Of a DNA stretch of 64,000 nucleotides, positions 7,264 through 16,805 are shown in pieces (within the stretch, counting starts at the first letter, position 1; the number at the start of each line of letters is the position of its first letter). The stretch comes from Posidoniimonas corsicana (GTDB taxonomy: Bacteria > Planctomycetota > Planctomycetia > Pirellulales > Lacipirellulaceae). Position numbers and translations under genes: made by a program. A model generated the notes under the pieces. That model worked only from the letters and a program-made list of their open reading frames with translations. It searched no databases and was not told where the DNA came from. The stretch spans positions 124,001-188,000 of the forward strand of contig NZ_SIHJ01000004.1 in assembly GCF_007859765.1 (NCBI RefSeq), given 5' to 3'.

Positions 7264-10200
7264 CTACTTGTTCAACGCTTCGTCGAGGTTCATCACCTGG
7301 CTGCAGATCATCGTCCACGACGCCAAATCGGCCGGCGCGATCCCGTCGTACAGCGGCGTGTCGCCCACGCCGATCAGGGCGGCCGCCGCCACCGGCTCGG
7401 CCTGGTAGTAGTCGTCGTAGGCCTGTTTGTCGGTCAGCAGCACGTCCCGCTCGGCCGCGGTGAAGTCGCGGCAGAGCACGCGTCGCGCCACGCGGCGCAG
7501 CGCCTGGCGGTCGTCGTCGGGGAAGTCGCGCAGTGTGTTCTCGGCCAGCCGCCGCGCGGCCTCGACAAACTGCGGGTCGTTAAGCGTGACCAGCGCCTGC
7601 AGCGGCGTGTTGGTCCGCTCGCGCCTCACGGTGCAGACCTCGCGGCTGGGGGCGTTGAACGCGTCGAGGTTGGGCGGGTGGGCCATCCGCTTCCAGAAGT
7701 GGTACAGCGTGCGGCGGTGCAGCTCCTCGCCCTGGTCCTGCACGTACTCGCGGGTGTCGGCGCCCGGCAGGCCCACCACGTTCCAGATGTCGCCCGGCTG
7801 GTAGGGGCGCGTGCCGGGGCCGTACATCTTGCGGGACAGCAGCCCGCTGGTCGCCAGCGCCGAGTCCCGCAGCACCTCCGCGTCCATCCGGAACCGCGGG
7901 CCGCGGGAGAGCAGGGCGTTGGCGGGGTCGCGCTCGATCACCCCGGGAGTGGCCGCGGCCGACTGGCGGTACGCGGCGCTCATCAGCATCTGCTTGAACA
8001 GCCGTTTCACGTCCCAGCCGTTGTCCTGGAAGTCGACCGCCAGCCAGTCCAGCAGGTGCGGGTGGCTCGGCAGCATCCCCGTGACGCCGAAGTCCTCCGG
8101 CGTGGTGACCAGCCCCTGGCCGAAAACCTCCTGCCAGAACCGGTTGACCGTCACGCGGGCGGTGAGCGGGTTCGATCGGTCGACCGTCCAACGCGCCAGG
8201 CCGAGCCGGTTGGCCGGCGCGCCCTCGGGCAGCGGCGGCAGCGCCGCGGGCGTGGCGGCGGCGACCTGCTCGCCCGGCTGGTCGTAGGCGCCCCGCAACA
8301 GGACGTGGGCCATCGGCTGCCGGTCGGCGCGTTCCCGCTGGATGTGGGTGACCGGGCTGCGGGCGTCGATCGCGTTGCGCTCCTGCTGCAGCGATGCCAC
8401 CCGCGCGTCGAGCTGCTGGTAGTCGGCGTCCAGTGAGGTGAGGTAGTGTTCGAAGAGCGTGTGGCGGTCGTCGTCGGTGCGATGCGAAGTGTCTTTGGCG
8501 AGCGCCTCCCTCAGCACAACGCCGTCGGCGAGCAGCTTGGCCTCCGAGCCGGACAGCTGACGCTGGTAGAGCCGGAAGTCCCGCACCGAACCGCCGTCGA
8601 ATACCGAGTCGATGCTCCGCTGGCCGATCCGCAGGGGGGTGTCGGTGCGGATCGAAGCGTCCTTGTTCAGAGAATCCTGGTCCACGTTCAGCGGCGCCTG
8701 CTGGCCATTCACGTAGATCCGGATGCCCGCCGCCTTGCCTGACCCGTCGTACGTCGCTACGACGTGCATCCACTGGTCGGCCTGCACCACCGCGTCCTTG
8801 GTGCTGACTTTCAGGGCGTTGTTGGGCCAGCTATCGATGATGTGCACCGCCAGCTTCCCGCCCGACTGCCACAGGTCCCACCCGCGGTGGCTGTTCGCGA
8901 CGTCCATCTTCGCCACGATGCCGGCGCCCGACCCGGGGCTGGCGCTCCGCACCCAGGCGGCGTAGCTGAACGAGTCGTCGCGCTCGAAGTCGCCGTTCTC
9001 GCCGAGCGTGATCGTCGCGCCGTGGCTCAGCACCACCGCCGCGTCCGATCCCTCGTTGTCCGACCACCGCAGCGGGCCGGTAGCGGCCGGCGTGGTGGAG
9101 CCCGGCGCCAGGTTCTGGGGATGATCGCCCCGGCCCTCGGTAAGCGGTAGCCGCGCCAGCAGGTTGTCATCGGAGACGCGGGCCAGGCTTGCGGGGGTGG
9201 CTTCGGCGAGCCAGGCGTCGAACGCGCGTCCGGCCCCCGCCCGGTGGTCGGCCCGCCGCTTCTCGGCGGCTGCGATCTCGGCCGGCAACGCCTCCCAGCG
9301 GGGCAGGTCCGCCTGGGTGGGGACCTTGAGCGTCGGGCCCAGGCCGTCTTTGACGTTGCCGTCCTTGGCCGGCGACTCGGTGTTGCTGAAGAACGCGGCC
9401 AGCGCGTAGTAGTCGCGCATCGTGATCGGGTCGAACTTGTGGTCGTGGCACTGGGCGCAGTTGGTGGTCATGCCCATGAACACCCAGCCGTAGGTCTGCA
9501 CGCGGTCGGCGGCGTACAAGGCCAGGTTTTCCGCGTCGATGGTGCCGCCCTCGTTGGTGGTTATGTTGCACCGCTGCAGGCCGGTCGCCACTAGCTGTTC
9601 GCGGCTGGGGTTGGGCAGCAGGTCGCCGGCAAGCTGCTCGACGGTGAACTCGTCGAACGGCTGATTGTGGTTGAACGAGCGGATTACCCAGTCGCGGTAG
9701 GGCCACATCTCGCGGTAGTTGTCGAAGTGCAGGCCGTGGGTGTCGCCGTAGCGGGCCGCGTCGAGCCAGTACCGGGCGCGGTGCTCGCCCCAGGCGGGGG
9801 TCGCCATCAGTCGGTCGAGCCACTCGCTCAAGGCAAGGTCCTTGCGCTGCGCGTAGTCCTCGACAAACTGGTCGGCCAGCTCTGGCTCGGGCGGCAGGCC
9901 GGTGATGTCCAGGTGAAGCCGACGGAACAGCCGCCGCGGGTCGCACTCGTCGGCCGGGCGCAGGTCTTCCGCTTCGAGCCGCGCCAGCACGAACCGGTCG
10001 ATGGCGTTGCGGACCCACGACTCGTCCCGCACGGCCGGCGGGTCGGCCTTCTGTGGCGGGATGAGCGACCAGTGCGGCTCGTACTCGCCGCCCGCGGCGA
10101 TCCACCGCTGGAGCGTCTGCTTCTGCTCGGCGGTGAGCGTCTTCTTCAGTTCCGGCGGCGGCATGACCAGCGCGGGGTCGTCGCTCAGGACCCGCTCGAT

Positions 10201-10473
10201 CAGGCCGCTGCCGCCCGGGTCGTGGGGCACGAGGGCGCCCAGCTCAATCGCCGCGTCCCGTTGGTCGAGCCGCAGGCCCGCCTTGCGGGCTGCGCTGTCG
10301 GCGCCGTGGCACGCGAAGCAGTTCTCCGCCAGGATCGGACGGATGTCTCGGTTGTACTGCAGGTCGTCGCCGGCGTGGGCCGTGGCCGCCGGCATAGCAA
10401 AGACGGCCGCAGCAAGAAGCACGGCGATCGGCAGGTCGCGGAGTCTAGAAGCGTGGCAGACGAGGCAATCCAT
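7264..10473 (-). CDS. PSD1 / planctomycete cytochrome C protein with LamG-like insert
   Basis: A 1069-residue exported protein. After the signal peptide comes the planctomycete cytochrome C domain with a CFACHG haem site near residue 52, then DUF1549 (about 150-360), a concanavalin/LamG-like insert (about 455-640, ending DTPLRIGQRSIDSVFDGG), and DUF1553 (about 760-1040, including the TNTPLQALVTLNDPQFVEAAR block). An AAGGA ribosome site precedes the ATG by about nine bases. The gene heads a three-gene run with DUF1501 and sulfatase. The combination is thought to act in extracytoplasmic polysaccharide breakdown, but the chemistry is unknown. A second CxxCH falls inside the leader (CLVCH, residues 3-7) and is probably chance. 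Confidence 0.93.
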   Translation of the reverse strand: MDCLVCHASRLRDLPIAVLLAAAVFAMPAATAHAGDDLQYNRDIRPILAENCFACHGADSAARKAGLRLDQRDAAIELGALVPHDPGGSGLIERVLSDDPALVMPPPELKKTLTAEQKQTLQRWIAAGGEYEPHWSLIPPQKADPPAVRDESWVRNAIDRFVLARLEAEDLRPADECDPRRLFRRLHLDITGLPPEPELADQFVEDYAQRKDLALSEWLDRLMATPAWGEHRARYWLDAARYGDTHGLHFDNYREMWPYRDWVIRSFNHNQPFDEFTVEQLAGDLLPNPSREQLVATGLQRCNITTNEGGTIDAENLALYAADRVQTYGWVFMGMTTNCAQCHDHKFDPITMRDYYALAAFFSNTESPAKDGNVKDGLGPTLKVPTQADLPRWEALPAEIAAAEKRRADHRAGAGRAFDAWLAEATPASLARVSDDNLLARLPLTEGRGDHPQNLAPGSTTPAATGPLRWSDNEGSDAAVVLSHGATITLGENGDFERDDSFSYAAWVRSASPGSGAGIVAKMDVANSHRGWDLWQSGGKLAVHIIDSWPNNALKVSTKDAVVQADQWMHVVATYDGSGKAAGIRIYVNGQQAPLNVDQDSLNKDASIRTDTPLRIGQRSIDSVFDGGSVRDFRLYQRQLSGSEAKLLADGVVLREALAKDTSHRTDDDRHTLFEHYLTSLDADYQQLDARVASLQQERNAIDARSPVTHIQRERADRQPMAHVLLRGAYDQPGEQVAAATPAALPPLPEGAPANRLGLARWTVDRSNPLTARVTVNRFWQEVFGQGLVTTPEDFGVTGMLPSHPHLLDWLAVDFQDNGWDVKRLFKQMLMSAAYRQSAAATPGVIERDPANALLSRGPRFRMDAEVLRDSALATSGLLSRKMYGPGTRPYQPGDIWNVVGLPGADTREYVQDQGEELHRRTLYHFWKRMAHPPNLDAFNAPSREVCTVRRERTNTPLQALVTLNDPQFVEAARRLAENTLRDFPDDDRQALRRVARRVLCRDFTAAERDVLLTDKQAYDDYYQAEPVAAAALIGVGDTPLYDGIAPADLASWTMICSQVMNLDEALNK

Positions 10474-10718
10474 AGCGGGTCCTTGGGGGCGGGACGCGGT
10501 CCACGGCCGGGGGTCCCAACGCCGTGGCGGCGGCGCATCTGTTGACCGCCGCCCGCCAGCAGCAACCGGGCTTTACATGATCGCACGCCTGCGGCAGCCG
10601 TGTCCAGTTCGCGTTTCGGGGGCCGCCAGAAACCTCATCTACTTTTATGAAATTGCGAGACGAAGCTGAGTCACCTAGCTGCGGACGCTCGTATGCGACC
10701 AGCGGTTTAGCGGGCTGC

Positions 10719-10997
10719 TCAAGGAACACCGAATGCAAGAATCCAGCAGACAACAATTAGTATCAGACCCAGTACGGTCGTAGCGCTGGAACGGACGTAG
10801 CGGACCTGCCCGCGGGGGTAGGTCAGTCGATGATGCTTCCACACGTCGTTGGGAATACCTTCGTCGTCGAAGATGGCGTCGCGGACCTTGCCGAACGAGG
10901 CGATAGCGACTGCGATTATGCCGACACCGTACGAAGCAACCAACAAGAGCACCAAGAACAGCACGCGAGCGGCGAGGCCAATCAGCAGTTCAATCAC
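10719..10997 (-). CDS. Small two-segment membrane protein, GTG start
   Basis: No ATG exists in this frame. Reading from a GTG at 10997 gives about 92 residues (VIELLIGLAARVLFLVLLLV...). Two strong hydrophobic segments lie at residues 4-30 and 71-90, with a charged stretch between them (KVRDAIFDDEGIPNDVWKHH). The frame is open far upstream only as the shadow of the helicase gene, which ends at 11033, so the GTG start fits the gene boundary. The function is unknown. Translation coupling to the helicase gene 36 bases upstream is possible. Confidence 0.5.
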   Translation of the reverse strand: MIELLIGLAARVLFLVLLLVASYGVGIIAVAIASFGKVRDAIFDDEGIPNDVWKHHRLTYPRGQVRYVRSSATTVLGLILIVVCWILAFGVP

Positions 10998-11032
10998 TTG
11001 CCTGTTTTCTGCGTCGGCGGATTGCGTTGCTG

Positions 11033-13042
11033 CTAAGCGCGTTCGACCACGCGCTGGCAGTCGGGCAGGCTTTCGAGGAACAGACGGCCGTAGCTCTTGG
11101 TCGACAGCCTCGGGTCGAGGCAGACCACCGTGCCGGTGTCGGACTTGGAGCGGATCAGCCGGCCGAAGCCCTGCTTGAATTTGAGGATGGACTCGGGGAG
11201 CTGGTAGTCGGAGAAGGGGTTGCCGCCCGACGATCGGATGGCGTCGAGACGCGCCTCGAGCAGTGGGCGGTCGGGGACGCTGAACGGCAGCTTGGCGATG
11301 ATGACCGTCTTGAGCGCGTCGCCCGGCACGTCGACCCCCTGCCAGAAGCTGTCGGCGCCCAGGAGCACGCTCCGCGGGTTGGCGACAAACTGGTCCACCA
11401 TCTGGCCGCGGGGCAGGCCGTCGGCCTGGGAGATGAGCTTGAGGTTCCACTCGGCCAGCCACTTCGACAGGCCCGCGCCGACCCGGCGCATCATCTCGTA
11501 GCTGGTGAGCAGGACAAAGGTGCGGCCGTCGGACTCGGCGGCGTAACGCTGGATCATCTCGACGCACCGCCGCTCGTACGCCTGACGCTCGGTGGTGGGG
11601 TCGGGCATGCCGGTGAGCGTGATCAGCTTGGCCTGACGCGGGTAGTCGAACGGGCTGCCGAGCTTCAGGCCGTCGGACTGGGTAAGCCCGATGCGGGAGC
11701 GGAAGAAGTCGAATGACGCCTGCCGACCGACCGCCAGTGTGGCGCTGGTGAGGATCACGCTGGGGACCTTCTCGAACAGCTCGCCTCGCAGCGCGGGCCC
11801 GACGTCCACCGGAGCGGCGCCGAGGGTCATGCGGGGCCCGCGGCGGGTGTTGTGCGACTCGACCCAGAACACGTTGGACTCGTCGCGCTGGGTGCGCCAG
11901 GCCTCGATGTCGCCGGCCAGGCCGAGCAGCCGGTCGTGGGCGGCGGTGTAGTCCTGGCGTTCGACGTCGCTAGTGATCTTCGACCCGGCGGACTTCACCT
12001 TGCGGGCGAGGGTCTGGAGCTCGACGGCCAGCTCCGGCCCGGCGATGTTGGGCTCGGTGACGCGGCCGTTCTCCGGTCCCTGGCGGGCGCCCCACTCCCA
12101 CAAGTCGGAGAAGAAGCCGTCGGCGGCCTCGCGGGTCTGGTCGACCTGTTTCATCGCGTCCACGAACCCGTGGCCGACCAGCAGCCCCTTCTGCTTGCGG
12201 TCGTTGTAGAGCTTGCTGAGCTGGTACTCGACCTGGCCGTTGGTGACCCGCAGGCCGAGGTGGTCGCCGGCGATCTGCTCGATGGTGTGGGCCTCGTCCA
12301 GGACGACGACGTCGTAGTCCGGCAGCAGGCTCACGCCGTGCCGGCGGAGCGCGATGTCCGAGAACAGCAGCGCGTGGTTCACCACCAGCACCTGCGCGTG
12401 CTGCATCCGCCGGCGGGCGGCGTAGTAGAAGCAGTCTTTGTAGTGCGGGCAGCGGCGGCCCAGGCAGTTGCCGCTGTCGCTAGCGACCTCGTCCCACACC
12501 GTGGGGAGCGGCTTGCGGGCGAGGTCTGACTGCGAGCCGTCGTGGGTTTGGGCGGCCCACTTGCGGAGCTGCTGGAGCTCGCTGACCTCGGCGTCTTCGG
12601 AGAAGAGCGTGCCGGCGCGGTTCATCGCGGCCTCGAGCCGCCGCAGGCTGACGTAGTTGCGGCGGCCCTTGGCGAGCACCGCGGTGAACTCGCGGGGGAT
12701 CACGCTGTTGAGCAGCGGCAGGTCCTTCTTGAGGAGCTGCTCCTGCAGGGCGATGGTGTGCGTTGAGACCACCACCCGGCGGGGCGGACGGGCGTCGTCC
12801 CCATGGGCGTCGGCTGGGACGGGTTCGGTGGCGGCCAGGATGGCCGGCACGAGGTAGGCGAAGCTCTTGCCGACGCCGGTGCCGGCCTCGACGATCAGGT
12901 GCCGCTTGTTCGCGATGGCAGAGGCCACGGCATCGGCCATTTGCAGCTGCTCGGGCCGGTCTTCGTAGCTGGCGAGCCGGCGGGCGATTGAACCTTCGGC
13001 GCCCAGGACGTCGGCGGCGGAGAGGGTGGTGGACTCAGCCAT
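11033..13042 (-). CDS. DinG-like ATP-dependent DNA helicase
   Basis: A 669-residue superfamily 2 helicase of the XPD/DinG group. Walker [10 protein letters not shown] lies near residue 55, DEAH box [11 protein letters not shown] near 247, motif III-like ILTSATLA near 430, and the C-terminal [17 protein letters not shown] and [10 protein letters not shown] blocks are present. Family members are Fe-S DNA helicases that resolve structured DNA. Three of the four expected cluster cysteines are present (C-x4-C-x5-C in [13 protein letters not shown]), but the first is replaced by serine ([12 protein letters not shown]). The gene starts three bases after the stop of the upstream membrane protein, indicating one transcription unit. 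Confidence 0.9.
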   Translation of the reverse strand: MAESTTLSAADVLGAEGSIARRLASYEDRPEQLQMADAVASAIANKRHLIVEAGTGVGKSFAYLVPAILAATEPVPADAHGDDARPPRRVVVSTHTIALQEQLLKKDLPLLNSVIPREFTAVLAKGRRNYVSLRRLEAAMNRAGTLFSEDAEVSELQQLRKWAAQTHDGSQSDLARKPLPTVWDEVASDSGNCLGRRCPHYKDCFYYAARRRMQHAQVLVVNHALLFSDIALRRHGVSLLPDYDVVVLDEAHTIEQIAGDHLGLRVTNGQVEYQLSKLYNDRKQKGLLVGHGFVDAMKQVDQTREAADGFFSDLWEWGARQGPENGRVTEPNIAGPELAVELQTLARKVKSAGSKITSDVERQDYTAAHDRLLGLAGDIEAWRTQRDESNVFWVESHNTRRGPRMTLGAAPVDVGPALRGELFEKVPSVILTSATLAVGRQASFDFFRSRIGLTQSDGLKLGSPFDYPRQAKLITLTGMPDPTTERQAYERRCVEMIQRYAAESDGRTFVLLTSYEMMRRVGAGLSKWLAEWNLKLISQADGLPRGQMVDQFVANPRSVLLGADSFWQGVDVPGDALKTVIIAKLPFSVPDRPLLEARLDAIRSSGGNPFSDYQLPESILKFKQGFGRLIRSKSDTGTVVCLDPRLSTKSYGRLFLESLPDCQRVVERA

Positions 13043-13045
13043 GAA

Positions 13046-13639
13046 TCAGTTACGCGCGGTTCGCAGGTAGAAGGCGTACTCGCTGGGCGAGAGCTCTGCT
13101 GCTGCGAACACGATGTTGCGGTCCTTCACTCCGAGCTGGAAGACTTGGTACTCGCAGGTCTGTTGGCGGTACTTCGGGTTGGGGAGCACAACCGTGGGTT
13201 CGCTCTCCCAGGGGCGCCATGCACGGCCCCAGGGCGCCACGCCGTCAATGCTGATGTGCTGTCCTTTGTAGGCTACTCCGATTAGTCGCCAGGGCGGCGG
13301 TTGCTCGTCGGGTTGGGGAGAGCGTCTACTAGCCGCGGCGTCGACTAGCCCGGGGGACACCACTGAACCCAGGACGCCTCCCGCTACGGCGACCGTGACG
13401 GCGACCACCAGCACAGTGGCGAAGAGTGAGGGCAGCAGGAACACCATCGGCCACGCTATCGCGACCATCTTGACCAACGGCCCGAACAGCAACGATAGCC
13501 CCCCGAACAGCAGCATCACGGCGACGCCGCTAAACAGGAGACCGCCCAAAATGCGCGTGCCGGTGCGGTTGGACTCTGGCTGCGGACCGGCTACTCGTCG
13601 GTGTTGCCCTCCTTGGGTGGGCTGGTCGCTGTTCTTCAT
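13046..13639 (-). CDS. Hypothetical membrane protein
   Basis: A 197-residue product I do not recognise. A polar N-terminus is followed by two or three hydrophobic segments (residues about 30-53, 57-82 and 83-100), then a soluble tail of about 95 residues rich in Trp, Pro and Arg, ending SPSEYAFYLRTARN. There is no signal cleavage site, so it is probably an inner-membrane protein with a cytoplasmic tail. It sits between thiG and the helicase gene, with only three bases to the helicase ATG, so co-expression is likely. No functional motif is visible. Confidence 0.6.
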   Translation of the reverse strand: MKNSDQPTQGGQHRRVAGPQPESNRTGTRILGGLLFSGVAVMLLFGGLSLLFGPLVKMVAIAWPMVFLLPSLFATVLVVAVTVAVAGGVLGSVVSPGLVDAAASRRSPQPDEQPPPWRLIGVAYKGQHISIDGVAPWGRAWRPWESEPTVVLPNPKYRQQTCEYQVFQLGVKDRNIVFAAAELSPSEYAFYLRTARN

Positions 13640-13695
13640 GCGGACGCAACCTGGGGTGGCTTATCCAAGCGGAGCTGCAGTCGACGCCCGGAGCG

Positions 13696-14514
13696 TCAGC
13701 TCGGCTGCCAAGTAATGACGCCCTCTTCGGGGCTGCTGGCCGTGGCGTAGAGCCGCTTGGGGATGCGGCCCGACAGGTAGCTCAGCCGGCCGGCCTCGCA
13801 CGCCAGGCGCATCGCATCGGCCATGGCGAGTGGGTCCTGCGCATGGGCGATGGCCGTGTTGAGCAGCACGCCATCGACGCCCAGCTCCATAGCGGCCGCG
13901 ACGTCGCTCGCGGCGCCGACGCCGGCGTCGACGATCACCGGGTAGGTTGGGTCGTCCTCCTTGAGGTACTCCAGGCAGATGCGGAGGTTATTGGCGTTCA
14001 GCACACCCTGGCCGGATCCGATCGGGCTGCCCGCCGGCATCACGCTTGTGGCGCCGGCGTTCTTGAGTCGCTTGGCGATCACCGGGTCGTCGGTCGAGTA
14101 GACCAGCACCTGGAAGCCGTCGGCCACGAGCTGCTCGGTCGCCTGGAGGGTCTCGACCGGGTCGGGCAGCAGCGTCCGCTTGTCGGCCAGGCACTCGAGC
14201 TTGACCCAGTCCGCGCCAGAGTTCTCGAGCCCGGAGAGAATCTCCCGGCCCAGCCGGGCGACTCGCACGGCGTCCTCGGCGTTGAAGCAGCCGGCCGTGT
14301 TGGGCAGGATGGTGTACCGCTGGGGGTCGACGTAGTCGAGCAGGTTCTTGCCCTCGGCGTCGATCAGCCGCTCGCGCCGCACCGCCACGGTGACGCAGTC
14401 GGCCCCGCTCCGCTCGAGCGCCTCGCCCATCTGCGCGTAGGTGGCGTACTTGCCGGTGCCGACGATCAGTCGGCTGGACAGCGTGTGTGTGCCTATGGTC
14501 AGCGGGGTCGGCAT
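13696..14514 (-). CDS. thiG: Thiazole synthase ThiG
   Basis: A 272-residue product started at the ATG at 14514 ([21 protein letters not shown]). ThiG forms the thiazole phosphate of thiamine from deoxyxylulose phosphate, dehydroglycine and the thiocarboxylate on ThiS. Family blocks are clear: [17 protein letters not shown], the Schiff-base lysine in [28 protein letters not shown] and [12 protein letters not shown] at 14571 overlaps the thiS stop as GTGA and would add 19 residues that look unlike ThiG, so the ATG was preferred, although coupling through the GTG cannot be excluded. The neighbour thiS encodes its sulfur carrier. Confidence 0.95.
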   Translation of the reverse strand: MPTPLTIGTHTLSSRLIVGTGKYATYAQMGEALERSGADCVTVAVRRERLIDAEGKNLLDYVDPQRYTILPNTAGCFNAEDAVRVARLGREILSGLENSGADWVKLECLADKRTLLPDPVETLQATEQLVADGFQVLVYSTDDPVIAKRLKNAGATSVMPAGSPIGSGQGVLNANNLRICLEYLKEDDPTYPVIVDAGVGAASDVAAAMELGVDGVLLNTAIAHAQDPLAMADAMRLACEAGRLSYLSGRIPKRLYATASSPEEGVITWQPS

Positions 14515-14567
14515 CGAAGAAGCGTAGGCGGTTAGGGGTTCGGGAAGGGTAGCGTAGCGGGCCCGGG

Positions 14568-14768
14568 TCACCCACCGCCGACCAGCGTCACGACCTCGAG
14601 CTCGTCGCCGTGTTGGAGGGTGGTCTCGGCGTGCTGGGCGCGGGGCACCAGCTCCTTGTTCCTCTCCACCGCGACGTGCTTCACGCGGATCTCGAGCTGC
14701 TCAAGCAGGCCCGCGATGGTGCAGCCCTCGGGCGCGTCGAGCGGGTCGCCGTTGACGGTGAGCTTCAC
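14568..14768 (-). CDS. thiS: Thiamine sulfur-carrier protein ThiS
   Basis: A 66-residue ubiquitin-fold protein ending in VTLVGGG. The C-terminal Gly-Gly is the site that is adenylated and turned into a thiocarboxylate to donate sulfur to ThiG. The N-terminus [22 protein letters not shown] and central VAVERN fit the family length and pattern. The gene lies immediately upstream of thiG; its stop overlaps a possible GTG start of thiG. No thiF, thiH or thiC is visible in the window, and no TPP riboswitch could be recognised upstream. Confidence 0.95.
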   Translation of the reverse strand: MKLTVNGDPLDAPEGCTIAGLLEQLEIRVKHVAVERNKELVPRAQHAETTLQHGDELEVVTLVGGG

Positions 14769-14805
14769 GTGGGTCGCGGTCCTCGGTGGGGTGGTCGGCG
14801 GTTGA

Positions 14806-15348
14806 TCACTGGTCGCGGACGAACGTGTCGGCCCGCAGCGGCACGGCGCCGATCTTGTAGAACGTTGCGAGCTGGCCCTTGCCGGCGGCCTGCAGGCTGC
14901 TGTTCCACGGCATGATGTACGCGCACATCTGGCCGGTCGTGGCGTCGGTGATGTAGACCGCGCTGCGGGCGAGCTGGGTGTTGCCCTTGCCGCGGGGGAT
15001 GTTCACAACGCCGGTCACCATCAGGTACTTGGGGCTGCGGCCGGCGCCGTCGAAGTCCTTGGTGATGTCGTACTGGAAGTAGGCGGCGAAGCCGGCGTCG
15101 CGGCGGTTGATCACGGTCGCCTTGAGCTGCCCGGTCAGGAAGTCGAGGAAGTAAAACGCCTCGACCCCTTCGTCCACCAGGCCGGTCGCGACCGCAAAGT
15201 TGTCGGCGCTGGCCGTCGCGGAGGCGTGCGCCGGGATGGCCGGCAGCTGGATCTGGGGGGCGGCGGGCCGGGCGAGCCACCCGGCTGCTGCGCCGACGGC
15301 GAGCGCGACGCACGCGATCACCGCGGTCGTGGACTTGAAACGATTCAT
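14806..15348 (-). CDS. Hypothetical exported protein
   Basis: A 180-residue product with an N-terminal signal or anchor ([26 protein letters not shown]), then a domain without cysteine pairs or catalytic motifs. Blocks such as [32 protein letters not shown] and [18 protein letters not shown] look structured and probably extracytoplasmic. I do not recognise the family. It lies 37 bases upstream of thiS on the same strand, so it may share a transcript, but nothing links it to thiamine synthesis. Confidence 0.6.
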   Translation of the reverse strand: MNRFKSTTAVIACVALAVGAAAGWLARPAAPQIQLPAIPAHASATASADNFAVATGLVDEGVEAFYFLDFLTGQLKATVINRRDAGFAAYFQYDITKDFDGAGRSPKYLMVTGVVNIPRGKGNTQLARSAVYITDATTGQMCAYIMPWNSSLQAAGKGQLATFYKIGAVPLRADTFVRDQ

Positions 15349-15491
15349 GCTGGTCTGCTCCTAGGGTCAGGATTCTCACGCGGCCGCCGGTTCGCGGAAG
15401 CCGCCAGCATCGTGAATCGTACCCGCTGCGGGGATTATTCTCTAGCGGAAGAAGGCCGGAGCATCCGGCGAGGTCGGCCGCCAGGAGCAAG

Positions 15492-15548
15492 AAAAAGCCG
15501 GGCCGCCGCGGGGCGCCCAAGTGGGAGAGCGCCCGGGGCGGCCCCGGC
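15492..15548 (-). terminator. Strong intrinsic terminator for the YugP-like gene
   Basis: Read on the minus strand, a long GC-rich stem-loop (about 15497-15548, arms GCCGGGGCCGCCCCGGGCGC and a near-complement, loop about ten bases) is followed by a run of five T. It lies just after the stop of the zinc-peptidase gene at 15581, so it ends that transcript before the next minus-strand gene. Confidence 0.75.
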
Positions 15549-15580
15549 GTTGTGGTTGACAGTTGTGGCGACGCGGTCGG

Positions 15581-16267
15581 CTAGTCGTTGCTGCTGCCGC
15601 CGAACCGCATCAGCAGGTACAGCAGCGTCATCACGGCCTGGAGCGTCGCGGCCACATAGGTCCAGCCGGCGGCATTCAGCACGCTGCGGACCGGGCCCAT
15701 CTCGGACTCCGGGACGATGCCGTACTCGACAAGCTGCGCCTTGGCGCGGTTGCTGGCGTCGAATTCCACGGGCAAATTGACCAGCTGAAAGAACACGACC
15801 GCGGCGAAGCAAACGATGCCGAGCTGGATCAGGAACCCAGAGCTGAAAATTGCTCCGCCAACAATCATCCACATGCCAGCGCCGCTGCCGAAACTAGCCG
15901 CGGGGACCGCCATATTGCGGATCGTCAAAGGCGCGTAGTTCTTGGCGTGCTGCAGGGCGTGGCCCGCCTCGTGGGCGGCGATGCCGACCGCCGCCAGGTT
16001 ACGCTGTCCGTAGACGCCTTCGCTGAGCCTTAGCACCCGCGCGCTGGGGTCGTAGTGGTCGGTCAGTTGGCCGCGGATTGGCTCGATTGCGACCTCTTGC
16101 AGCCCTGCCGAGTCGAGCATGTGCCGTGCCGCGGCCGCACCGGTCAGCGAGGCCGGACGCTGGCTGGCCGCTGCATAAGTTGACCGAACCCGCATCTGCG
16201 CCCACAGGGCGAGCAGCATGGCGGGGGCCAGGAACAGCAGGTAATGCCAATCGAAAAACAGGGGCAT
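15581..16267 (-). CDS. YugP-like zinc metallopeptidase
   Basis: A 228-residue membrane protein from the ATG at 16267 (MPLFFDWHYLLFLAPAMLLAL). The upstream in-frame codons look non-coding. The HEAGHALQH motif near residue 123 supplies the zinc-binding histidines and catalytic glutamate. Membrane segments lie at the N-terminus and at about 138-190 and 205-222. NLPVEFDASNRAKAQL is a further family block. Members (PF04298) are membrane-bound proteases of unsettled substrate. The gene is followed by a strong terminator on its own strand. Confidence 0.88.
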   Translation of the reverse strand: MPLFFDWHYLLFLAPAMLLALWAQMRVRSTYAAASQRPASLTGAAAARHMLDSAGLQEVAIEPIRGQLTDHYDPSARVLRLSEGVYGQRNLAAVGIAAHEAGHALQHAKNYAPLTIRNMAVPAASFGSGAGMWMIVGGAIFSSGFLIQLGIVCFAAVVFFQLVNLPVEFDASNRAKAQLVEYGIVPESEMGPVRSVLNAAGWTYVAATLQAVMTLLYLLMRFGGSSND

Positions 16268-16368
16268 GGTTCGTGTAAGGGTTTTGGGGCGAGGGGATAC
16301 ACGTTTTGGCAGGCCGTTGGGCCGCCTGAGCATACTACGCAATCCCTGTGCCGCCAGTTCGCGGCTGC

Positions 16369-16755
16369 TTATTCCTCAGAATCCGCGGATTCTTCGGGCT
16401 CGGAAGGCTGTTCCTGCTGCTGCGGTAACCGCTGGGTGGGGGGGGCCGACTGCAGCAGGCCCATCCGCTGGAGCAGCTGCGGGAGGTACTGCGGATTGAT
16501 GCTGAGCACCGGCTGCCCTCCCTGGAGCACCGCCGCGGAGTTGACCCGGCCGGCGGTGACGCTGTCCGCTTCGAGCAAGGGGGATCGGACCGCCACGTTG
16601 GCCTGCACCTTGTTGCGCGCGACGATGTCGTCGCAGACCAGCAGCTCGCACTCGATCCGCTCCGAGAACGTCTGCTTGATGAGCTTGTCCCGCAGGGCCG
16701 CCCCTAGCGCTAGGAACAGCAGGGGGTAAACGATCCAGCGTTCGCGTTCGGTCAT
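16369..16755 (-). CDS. Small anchored hypothetical protein
   Basis: A 128-residue product with a hydrophobic N-terminal segment (MTERERWIVYPLLFLALGAAL) and a soluble part containing LVCDDIVARNKVQANV. The C-terminal 35 residues are low-complexity, rich in Gln, Pro, Glu and Ser. No known family is recognised. It sits about 50 bases upstream of the next minus-strand lipoprotein stop and may be co-transcribed with it. Confidence 0.55.
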   Translation of the reverse strand: MTERERWIVYPLLFLALGAALRDKLIKQTFSERIECELLVCDDIVARNKVQANVAVRSPLLEADSVTAGRVNSAAVLQGGQPVLSINPQYLPQLLQRMGLLQSAPPTQRLPQQQEQPSEPEESADSEE

Positions 16756-16805
16756 TCGGGGATGGTTGGGGTCAGGGGAAGGGCGGGCGGATCGCGGCGG
16801 CGCGC

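Noticed and set aside
7264-10473. A haem site CLVCH at residues 3-7 of the PSD1 protein
   Set aside because: It lies inside the signal peptide, which would be removed before haem attachment; probably chance.
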